From: an uncultured Collinsella sp.
Lineage (GTDB): Bacteria; Actinomycetota; Coriobacteriia; Coriobacteriales; Coriobacteriaceae
DNA: 10,483 nt
Direction of reading: 5' to 3'
Assembly: GCA_902490445.1 (NCBI GenBank)
Contig: CABUDZ010000071.1
Location: forward strand, 1 to 10,483
Shown: in pieces, positions 1-5,789 of the stretch
Layout of the letters: the number at the start of each line of letters is the position of its first letter
Numbering within the stretch: position 1 is the first letter of the stretch
Notes under the pieces: generated by a model
The model's input: only the letters and a program-made list of their open reading frames with translations
Databases searched by the model: none
Told to the model about the DNA's origin: nothing
Made by a program: the position numbers and the translations under genes

Positions 1-71
1 AGGTGCGGGAACGGCCTATTTGCTCAATGTGTTCGGCTGAGATCGGAAATCAACCACCTCACCACGAGTGC

Positions 72-105
72 AATTGGCGGGGCGAGTTGCCCCACCCCGC
101 CAATT
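72..105. terminator. Hairpin downstream of the molybdenum hydroxylase operon
   Basis: An 11-bp perfect inverted repeat (AATTGGCGGGG at 72-82 and its complement at 95-105) lies 20 bases beyond the stop codon of the last gene of the operon. A competing inner hairpin, GGGGC with GCCCC at 79-93, overlaps it. No T-run follows on either strand, so it is not a textbook intrinsic terminator. It may still stabilise the 3' end or stop polymerase with a factor. Bases 1-71 hold nothing else I can identify. Confidence 0.5.
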
Positions 106-125
106 ACGACTTGTTCGCTGACCCG

Positions 126-2957
126 CTACTCCCCCAGAAGGGCCTTCTCGGGCGTGATGGGCAGCGAGCGCACCTGGTGGCCGGTGGCGTGCGCCACGGC
201 CGAGGCCACGGCGGCGAGCGGCGTGTTGATGACGACCTCGCCGATCGACTTGGCGCCAAACGGACCCGTCGGCTCGTAGCTCGGCTCAAAGGCTACGCGA
301 ATGCTGCCGATATCCAGGCGCGTGGGCAGCTTGTAGCTCATAAAGTTGCCGGTGCGCAGGCGGCCGCGGTCGTCGTGCTCAACAATCTCGTAGAGCGCAT
401 GGCCAATGCCCTGGGCAATGCCGCCCTCGGCCTGGACGCGCGCGAGCGCCTCGTTGATCACGGTGCCGCAGTCAACGGCCGCCGCATAGTCCACCACAGT
501 CACCTTGCCGGTGGCCTTGTCGACCTCGACCTCGGCAATGCCGGCCATAAACGGTGGAGGCGAAACGGGCAGGCAGGCAGAGGAGTGCGAGGTGAGCGCG
601 TCGCCACCCGCGATGTTCTTGACGCACAGGTTGGCAAAGTCGCGCAGCGTGAGGTAGCGGTTCTGCTCGCGTGCGGCACGCTCGTCGGACAGGCGCACGT
701 ACTGGCCATCGAACACCACATCGGCGGCGTCCACGTCCCACATCTGGGCGGCCTTGGCGCAGATCTTCTCGCGCAGCTCGGTCGCGGCGTTCTTGGCTGC
801 CAGGCCCGTCACGTACGTGCCCGAGCTCGCGTACGAGCCGGCATCGAACGGAGACACGTCGGTGTCCACGCCGCGCACCACGATCAGCGAGCTTTCAACG
901 CCCAGCTCCTCAGCGGCAATCTGCGCCAGAATCGTGTCGACGCCCATGCCGTTGTCGGTGGCGCCGGTCGAAATCGTAATAAAGCCATCCTCTTCCAGGC
1001 GCATGTCGATACCGGCAATGTCGACGTTGGAGATGCCCGAGCCCTGCATGGTGAGCGCGCAGCCCAGGGCGCGCACGCGGTCGCCCAGGTCCACAGCCAG
1101 CGGCTTGTCGCGCCAGCCGATCATGTCCATCGCGCGCAGCAGACAGCGGTCGAGCGCGCAGGCGTTGAGCTTCTCGTTGTAGTACTGCGGCATGATCTCG
1201 CCCTCGCGCACGATGTTCTTAAGGCGCAGGTCGGCGGGGTCCATGTGCAGCATGTCGGCGAGCTCGTTGACGGCGCTCTCCACGGCAAACTGGCCCTGGG
1301 TGGCACCATAGCCGCGATACGCGCCGCCGCGGTTGGTGTTGGTGTAGACGGCATCCCACCTAAAGCGGCTCGCCTTCACATGGTTGTAGATGGGCAGGCT
1401 CTTGTGGCCTGAGAGACCGATCGTCGTGGTAGCGTGCTCACCGTACGCGCCGGCGTTGGACAGCGTATGCAGGTCGATGACCGTGATGGTGCCGTCGTTC
1501 ATGGCGCCCAGCTTAACGGTCATCTGCATCTGGTGGCGCGAGTTGCCCGCGGTGATGGTCTCCTCGCGGGTGTAGCAGCAGTAGCTCGGACGGCCGGTCT
1601 GCTGCGTCACAAACGCCACGAAGATCTCGCAGCAGCCCGTCTGCTTTGAGCCAAAGCCGCCGCCGATGCGCGGCTTAATGACCTGCACCTGCGACTGCGG
1701 AATGTCGAGCGACTGCGCGACCATGCGGCGCACGTGGAAGGGCACCTGCGTCGAGGTGGTCACCGAAATGCGCCCGAACGCGTCGGTCGTCGCGAAGGCG
1801 CGGAAGGTTTCCATGGGCGCGGTCTGCGTGGCTTGGCTTGTGTAGGTGCGCTCAAAGACGATGTCGCTCTGGGCGAAGGCCTCGTCCAGATCGCCGTAAT
1901 CGCTGGTACCGCTGCAAACCAGGTTGCGCGGAACATCGCCGCCCTGCGGGAACATAAAGGTCACGTCGCCCTCGGGGTGAACCACGATGTCGTTATCGAG
2001 TGCCTGGGTAAAATCGAGCAGCGGCTCGAGCACCTCGTAGTCGACCTTGATGAGTTTGAGCGCCTTGTCGGCGGCCTCCTCGGTCTCGGCGGCGACGATC
2101 GCCACCTCCTCGTTTTGGTAGCGCACCAGGTTCTCGAGGATCAGGCGGTCGTAGGGACTCGGCTGCGGGTAGCTCTGGCCGGCGATGGTAAAGCGGCGCT
2201 TGGGCACGTCCTCATAGGTGTAGACGCCCACCACGCCGGGCACCTTCAGGGCGCGCGACGTATCGATGGAGCGGATCTTAGCGCGGGCGTACGGGCTGCG
2301 CTTGAGCTTGACAATCAGGGCGCCGGCGGGCACCAGGTCGCCCGTGTAGACGGGACGGCCCTCGAGCAGGGCCTTCGAGTCCTTCTTGGGCTGCTTATGG
2401 GTGATCTGCTTGTAGGAGACGCCGTCGGAGCTCGTGTCGTTGACCGGCAGCTCGGGCATCTCAAAGCCCACCTGCACGCCAGACTCGTTAAGGAAGCGCA
2501 CGATGGCGCGCAGCTGGCTCTCGTAGCCGCTACAACGGCAGAGGTTGCCGGCGAGCTGGCGCGAGAGCTCCTCGCGCGTGGCGACGAGGCTCGGGTCCTC
2601 CTTGGCGGCGCGGGCAAGCGCCAGCACGTTCATGATGAGGCCGGGGGCGCAAAAACCGCACTGCTCGGCACCTTCGGAAGCCATCGCACGGGCGAGCGCC
2701 TCGGACTCGGCCTTGAGGCCCTCAAGCGTGGTGATGGTGTGGCCCTCGACGCGCGCGGCGGGAACCGAGCAGCTCAGCACCGGGTCGCCGTCGAGCCACA
2801 CCGTGCACAAACCGCAGTTGGTGGTCTCGCAGGCGCAGCGCACCGACGCGCAACCCTGCTCGCGCAGCAGCGCAAAGAGCATGGTGTCGGGGGCAATCTG
2901 AACCTTGACCTTGCGGCCGTTGAGCGTAAAGGAAAGATCGATGAGTTTGGCAGCCAT
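126..2957 (-). CDS. Molybdenum hydroxylase, fused 2Fe-2S and molybdopterin subunit (XdhD / selenium-dependent xanthine dehydrogenase type)
   Basis: The 943-residue protein probably hydroxylates a purine or similar heterocycle in the cytoplasm, passing electrons through two 2Fe-2S clusters to the FAD subunit encoded just upstream. The plant-type cluster cysteines are C43, C48, C51 and C63. The second cluster uses C100, C103, C140 and C142. The hammerhead and molybdopterin domains fill roughly 195-935, with GGGFGSKQ at 432-439, AYRGYG at 546-551 and the expected catalytic glutamate E907 in KSIGE. Q439 occupies the place of bovine xanthine dehydrogenase E802. Length and fused layout match E. coli XdhD (about 956 residues), but this protein keeps the N-terminal cluster cysteines. 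The start ATG overlaps the upstream TAA by one base (TAATG) and has a GAGGTG ribosome site. Selenium dependence is inferred from family resemblance and the nearby sel genes. The true substrate is unknown; xanthine is the first guess. Confidence 0.9.
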   Translation of the reverse strand: MAAKLIDLSFTLNGRKVKVQIAPDTMLFALLREQGCASVRCACETTNCGLCTVWLDGDPVLSCSVPAARVEGHTITTLEGLKAESEALARAMASEGAEQCGFCAPGLIMNVLALARAAKEDPSLVATREELSRQLAGNLCRCSGYESQLRAIVRFLNESGVQVGFEMPELPVNDTSSDGVSYKQITHKQPKKDSKALLEGRPVYTGDLVPAGALIVKLKRSPYARAKIRSIDTSRALKVPGVVGVYTYEDVPKRRFTIAGQSYPQPSPYDRLILENLVRYQNEEVAIVAAETEEAADKALKLIKVDYEVLEPLLDFTQALDNDIVVHPEGDVTFMFPQGGDVPRNLVCSGTSDYGDLDEAFAQSDIVFERTYTSQATQTAPMETFRAFATTDAFGRISVTTSTQVPFHVRRMVAQSLDIPQSQVQVIKPRIGGGFGSKQTGCCEIFVAFVTQQTGRPSYCCYTREETITAGNSRHQMQMTVKLGAMNDGTITVIDLHTLSNAGAYGEHATTTIGLSGHKSLPIYNHVKASRFRWDAVYTNTNRGGAYRGYGATQGQFAVESAVNELADMLHMDPADLRLKNIVREGEIMPQYYNEKLNACALDRCLLRAMDMIGWRDKPLAVDLGDRVRALGCALTMQGSGISNVDIAGIDMRLEEDGFITISTGATDNGMGVDTILAQIAAEELGVESSLIVVRGVDTDVSPFDAGSYASSGTYVTGLAAKNAATELREKICAKAAQMWDVDAADVVFDGQYVRLSDERAAREQNRYLTLRDFANLCVKNIAGGDALTSHSSACLPVSPPPFMAGIAEVEVDKATGKVTVVDYAAAVDCGTVINEALARVQAEGGIAQGIGHALYEIVEHDDRGRLRTGNFMSYKLPTRLDIGSIRVAFEPSYEPTGPFGAKSIGEVVINTPLAAVASAVAHATGHQVRSLPITPEKALLGE

Positions 2958-3871
2958 TAGCGCACCTCGCTAGAATCGACGCCGGGCACGCGGCGGCAGG
3001 AATACTCGTCCGTGGCAAACTTAGGAATCTGCACGGTCTCGAGCTCGTGGGCAAGCGCGGCCGAAAGCTCGATGCCGGCGGCGCGGCGCACGGCCTGGAT
3101 CGCCAGCGGCGCCGAGATGCGGCGGCGGTACTCGGCCGAGCCCCACATGTTGGTGCCATAGCCCAGCGCGCGTACGGACGCGGCCAGGGCGCGCAGCTCG
3201 TCCTCGGAAGGCTGCTCGTTCACCAGGCCACATGCCCCGCCCTGCAGCAGGGTCGCACGCAGCGGGCGGGCGCCCACGGTGACGTGCCAGGAGCCGTCCC
3301 ACCAAGCGGCGGTGACGTTCAGCGAGGGGAAATCGGTCGCGGCCTTGCGCACGGCCTCGTAGCTCGCACGGTACTCGTGCTTAACGACCACGACGTGCTC
3401 GATCACGTCGCGCACATAGCCCATATCCACGAACTCCGCGAGCGGCACGCGACCGGCGCCCGTCAGCTCAACATAGGAATCGAGCGCCAGGAAAGCCGAG
3501 AGCACGTCCGAGAAGCCAAAGCGGCCGTAGATGCTGCCGCCCACCGTAGCGGTATTGCGCAGCTGCACACCCACGATGTCGTGGACGGCGAACTCAAAGA
3601 CATTGTTGACAAGCGCGTTGAGCCCGGCATGGCGCTCGAGCTGGCGCAGGGTGCACATGGCACCGATGCGAAACTCGGTCTCGGTCTCCTCGATCTGATC
3701 GAGTCCGCAGGCCGAAAGGTCAATCGCCGTCGCGACGCGACGCGAACCCAGGCGCATCCAAATGCCACCGCCCACAATCTTGTTATTGCGGTTCTTCTGT
3801 AAGAGCTCATAGGCTTCGGCCGCGTTTCCAACACGGACGTAGGTACCGAACTTGAGCACGTTCTCCCCCAT
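2957..3871 (-). CDS. FAD-binding subunit of the molybdenum hydroxylase
   Basis: This 304-residue protein is the flavin subunit that takes electrons from the iron-sulfur clusters of its partner and would pass them to NAD or another acceptor. The first FAD-binding segment is IVGGGIWMRLG at 32-42, and the second is RNTATVGG at 105-112 followed by IYGRFGFSDVL. The C-terminal CO-dehydrogenase flavoprotein-like domain includes SAEYRRRIS near 245-253. Both FAD motifs differ from the common forms (AGGTDL, and NIANASPAAD after the double glycine), which suggests a YgfM-like branch, although YgfM of E. coli is shorter (about 259 residues). A tail of about 25 residues follows the last recognisable domain. 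Gene order, FAD subunit then fused Fe-S/Mo subunit, matches ygfM-xdhD of E. coli, and the two genes are translationally coupled. The ribosome site (GTGAAGAG) is modest. The start at 3871 is the only convincing ATG near the N-terminus of the domain. Confidence 0.88.
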   Translation of the reverse strand: MGENVLKFGTYVRVGNAAEAYELLQKNRNNKIVGGGIWMRLGSRRVATAIDLSACGLDQIEETETEFRIGAMCTLRQLERHAGLNALVNNVFEFAVHDIVGVQLRNTATVGGSIYGRFGFSDVLSAFLALDSYVELTGAGRVPLAEFVDMGYVRDVIEHVVVVKHEYRASYEAVRKAATDFPSLNVTAAWWDGSWHVTVGARPLRATLLQGGACGLVNEQPSEDELRALAASVRALGYGTNMWGSAEYRRRISAPLAIQAVRRAAGIELSAALAHELETVQIPKFATDEYSCRRVPGVDSSEVR

Positions 3872-3895
3872 CTCTTCACTTGTCCAGTATCTCTA

Positions 3896-3901
3896 AGTGT
3901 A
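3896..3901 (-). promoter_or_regulatory. Possible extended -10 box for the hydroxylase operon
   Basis: On the minus strand TACACT is preceded by TGG, which resembles an extended -10 (TGn plus four of six matches). It would start transcription near 3889, leaving a leader of about 18 bases before the ATG at 3871. No good -35 is visible. A short GAGGG/CCCTC inverted repeat (3908-3924) lies just upstream and could be an operator. This is a weak, purely sequence-based call. Confidence 0.25.
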
Positions 3902-3934
3902 CCAAACGAGGGCGCACGACCCTCACCATCATAG

Positions 3935-3968
3935 AAAAAGGCTCCCGGCCGATATGGTCGGGAGCCTT
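3935..3968 (-). terminator. Intrinsic terminator of gdhA
   Basis: The arms AAGGCTCCCG (3938-3947) and CGGGAGCCTT (3959-3968) pair perfectly. Three more pairs, one of them G-U, extend the stem inward, leaving a five-base loop. On the minus strand the stem runs straight into a T-run (3939-3935). It sits 44 bases past the gdhA stop codon and separates gdhA from the hydroxylase operon. Confidence 0.9.
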
Positions 3969-4011
3969 AAGCTCATCAGCTGGTGCTGAACGGAGCTATG
4001 TCAAGCTGAAT

Positions 4012-5367
4012 TTAGCAGACGCCCTGAGCGAGCATGGCGTCGGCGACCTTCAGGAAGCCGGCGATGTTGGCGCCCATGACAAAGTTGCCCTCCTGGCCAT
4101 ACTCCTTAGCGGTGTCGTCCACGTTGTGGAACATGCCGCGCATGAGCTGCTCGAGCTTGCCGTCGACCTCCTCGAAGGTCCAGGACAGGTGCTCGGCGTT
4201 CTGGCTCATCTCGAGGCCGGACACGAGCACGCCGCCGGCGTTGGCAGCCTTACCGGGCATAAAGGCGACGCCGTTCTCCTGGAAGTAGGTCGTGGCCTCG
4301 ATGGTCGTGGGCATGTTCGCGCCCTCGCCGACCACCTTGCAGCCATTGGCGACGAGCGCCTGGGCGTCCTCGAGCAGCAGCGTGTTCTCGCGAGCGCAGG
4401 GCAGCGCGATGTCGCAGGGCAGCTGCCACACACCGCGGCCGTCGCCCTCGTGCCACACGGCACCGGGCTTCTCGTCAACGTACATGGCGAGCGTGACGCC
4501 CTTGTCGTGGCCGGAGCGCTTCTGGTTGTAGACGTGCTCGAGCACGGAGTAGTCGATGCCGTCGGGATCCTCGACCCAGCCGTGGGTATCGGAGCAGGCC
4601 AGCACCTTGCCGCCAAGCTGGGAAACCTTCTGGACAGCGTAGATAGCGACATTGCCGGAACCGTGAACGACAACGTTCTTGCCCTCGAAGGAGTCGCCGC
4701 GGCTCTTGAGGTACTCGTCCACAAAGTAGACCAGGCCGTAGCCGGTGGCCTCGGTACGGGCGAGCGAGCCGCCAAAGGAGAGGCCCTTGCCGGTGAGGAC
4801 GCCGGTCCACTCGTTGGTCAGGCGCTTGTACTGACCGAACATGTAGGCCACCTCGCGGCCGCCAACGCCCAGGTCGCCGGCGGGAACGTCGGTGTTGGGG
4901 CCGATGTGGCGGTAGAGCTCGGTCATGAAGGACTGGCAGAAGTGCATGATCTCGTTGTTGGACTTGCCCTTGGGGTCAAAGTCGGAGCCGCCCTTGCCGC
5001 CGCCCATGGGAAGGGTGGTCAGGCTGTTCTTAAGAATCTGCTCCAGACCCAGGAACTTGAGCATACCCAGGGTGACCGTCGGGTTAAAGCGCAGGCCGCC
5101 CTTGTAGGGCCCAATGGCAGAGTTGAACTCGACGCGGTAACCGCGGTTGACCTGGACCTTGCCCTGGTCGTCGACCCAGGGAACACGGAACATAACGATG
5201 CGCTCGGGCTCGACGAGGCGCTCCAGTAGGGCGGCCTCCTCGTACTCGGGATGGGCGTCGAGCGCCGGCTGGATGGTGCCGAGGATCTCGGTCGCGGCCT
5301 GGATGAACTCAGGCTGCTCGGGATAGCGGGCCTTGAGCTCGTCGAGAACTTTCTGCGTGTAGCTCAT
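4012..5367 (-). CDS. gdhA: NADP-type glutamate dehydrogenase
   Basis: This 451-residue enzyme reversibly aminates 2-oxoglutarate to glutamate with ammonium and NAD(P)H in the cytoplasm. Length and sequence match the bacterial hexameric GdhA family (E. coli GdhA is 447 residues). Visible landmarks are the substrate-binding PYKGGLRF near 87-94, the catalytic lysine K125 in PMGGGKGGSDF, and D165 in TDVPAGDLGVGG. The Rossmann dinucleotide motif is GSGNVA at 236-241, and CSDTHG follows near 258-263 at the end of the second strand. NADP preference is inferred from the family and was not tested. The start is supported by a GGAGG ribosome site at 5372-5376, four bases from the ATG. It has its own leader with a strong hairpin and its own terminator, so it is probably monocistronic. 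Nothing appears truncated. Confidence 0.97.
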   Translation of the reverse strand: MSYTQKVLDELKARYPEQPEFIQAATEILGTIQPALDAHPEYEEAALLERLVEPERIVMFRVPWVDDQGKVQVNRGYRVEFNSAIGPYKGGLRFNPTVTLGMLKFLGLEQILKNSLTTLPMGGGKGGSDFDPKGKSNNEIMHFCQSFMTELYRHIGPNTDVPAGDLGVGGREVAYMFGQYKRLTNEWTGVLTGKGLSFGGSLARTEATGYGLVYFVDEYLKSRGDSFEGKNVVVHGSGNVAIYAVQKVSQLGGKVLACSDTHGWVEDPDGIDYSVLEHVYNQKRSGHDKGVTLAMYVDEKPGAVWHEGDGRGVWQLPCDIALPCARENTLLLEDAQALVANGCKVVGEGANMPTTIEATTYFQENGVAFMPGKAANAGGVLVSGLEMSQNAEHLSWTFEEVDGKLEQLMRGMFHNVDDTAKEYGQEGNFVMGANIAGFLKVADAMLAQGVC

Positions 5368-5399
5368 GCTTCCTCCAATTGATGGAAAAGAAAGGTGTC

Positions 5400-5426
5400 G
5401 TTCGCGGCACCCTGTGCGCCGCGAAC
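5400..5426 (-). promoter_or_regulatory. Hairpin in the gdhA leader
   Basis: A perfect 9-bp inverted repeat, GTTCGCGGC with GCCGCGAAC, surrounds a nine-base loop and lies 33 bases upstream of the gdhA start. It is followed on the minus strand by a pyrimidine-rich stretch (CACCTTTCTTTTCC) before the ribosome site. It could be an mRNA-stabilising leader hairpin, a weak attenuator, or a protein-binding operator. The sequence alone does not decide. Confidence 0.45.
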
Positions 5427-5440
5427 TTTATCGTGTATGG

Positions 5441-5469
5441 ATAATATCGCACTGTTGCTACAAAGTTAC
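5441..5469 (-). promoter_or_regulatory. Possible gdhA promoter
   Basis: On the minus strand TATTAT (5446-5441) is a good -10 candidate. GTAACT (5469-5464) lies 17 bases upstream as a poor -35 (three of six matches). The start would be near 5434, placing the leader hairpin (5400-5426) just inside the transcript. The AT-rich block stands out from its GC-rich surroundings, but the assignment is tentative. Confidence 0.3.
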
Positions 5470-5578
5470 GAATAAGGCAACGAGCGGATGTTTCGTTTTG
5501 ATTACGATGCAGGTAGATAGCTTTTTGACCGCCTGACGAGCAAATCGCGTGTTTCGAAGCTGTTTCCCGCACGTTTCG

Positions 5579-5617
5579 AAACCACCACAAAGGGGACAGG
5601 CACCTTTGTGGTGGTTT
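5579..5617. repeat. GGGACAGG-core palindrome (REP-like) downstream of selC
   Basis: A 15-bp perfect inverted repeat (5579-5593 with 5603-5617; arm beginning AAACCACCAC) encloses a nine-base loop reading GGACAGGCA. It begins 14 bases past the encoded CCA end of tRNA-Sec and may act as its transcription stop, although only three T residues follow the stem. The string GGGACAGG (5593-5600) recurs in the palindrome upstream of selA, so this looks like one copy of a dispersed palindromic family. The flanking DNA from 5427 to 5578 holds no gene. Confidence 0.7.
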
Positions 5618-5630
5618 TGGCGAGATGCGT

Positions 5631-5727
5631 TGGCGGGAACGGATGTGAATCGAACACATCCAAGACGTTTTGCACGCCTCACAACGGTTTTGAAGACCGC
5701 GGGGCCCACCGGAGCCCATCCGCTCCC
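5631..5727 (-). tRNA. selC: tRNA-Sec (anticodon UCA)
   Basis: This 97-base gene folds as a bacterial selenocysteine tRNA. It has an 8-bp acceptor stem (GGGAGCGG with CCGTTCCC, one G-U), a 6-bp D stem with a four-base loop, and a 5-bp anticodon stem around CTTCAAA. The long variable arm has a 6-bp stem, and the T arm is 5 bp with loop TTCGATT. The discriminator is G and CCA is encoded (5633-5631). The anticodon TCA (5693-5691) reads UGA. The 8-bp acceptor and 6-bp D stem are the features by which SelA and SelB recognise this tRNA rather than tRNA-Ser. It lies 62 bases past the selB stop codon on the same strand, so it could be co-transcribed with selAB or expressed from its own promoter. Confidence 0.97.
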
Positions 5728-5739
5728 AAACGTGGCGGT

Positions 5740-5745
5740 ATTTTA
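5740..5745 (-). promoter_or_regulatory. Possible -10 box for selC
   Basis: TAAAAT on the minus strand (five of six matches to the consensus) ends 12 bases before the first base of tRNA-Sec. That would give a short 5' leader, as is common for tRNA genes. The corresponding -35 region (GGTTGT at 17 bases) is poor, so a read-through transcript from selB remains equally possible. Confidence 0.3.
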
Positions 5746-5789
5746 CCAAACCCAACAGACCACAACCGAAAAGAGCGATGCGGAAACCG

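Noticed and set aside
3..1412. Long plus-strand open frame opposite the hydroxylase gene
   Set aside because: It is a shadow: the minus-strand frame has full-length family motifs, while this translation is low-complexity, rich in Arg, Gly, His and Val, with no recognisable domain. The same holds for plus-strand frames at 1734-2960, 3880-5229, 5778-6644 and 6831-8045.
3999..4004. Perfect TTGACA on the minus strand just past gdhA
   Set aside because: No -10 box lies 16-18 bases downstream, and the gdhA terminator follows before the next gene, so it cannot drive the hydroxylase operon.
5458..5755. Small minus-strand open frames upstream of gdhA
   Set aside because: They run through the tRNA-Sec gene and the palindrome and show no conserved protein features.
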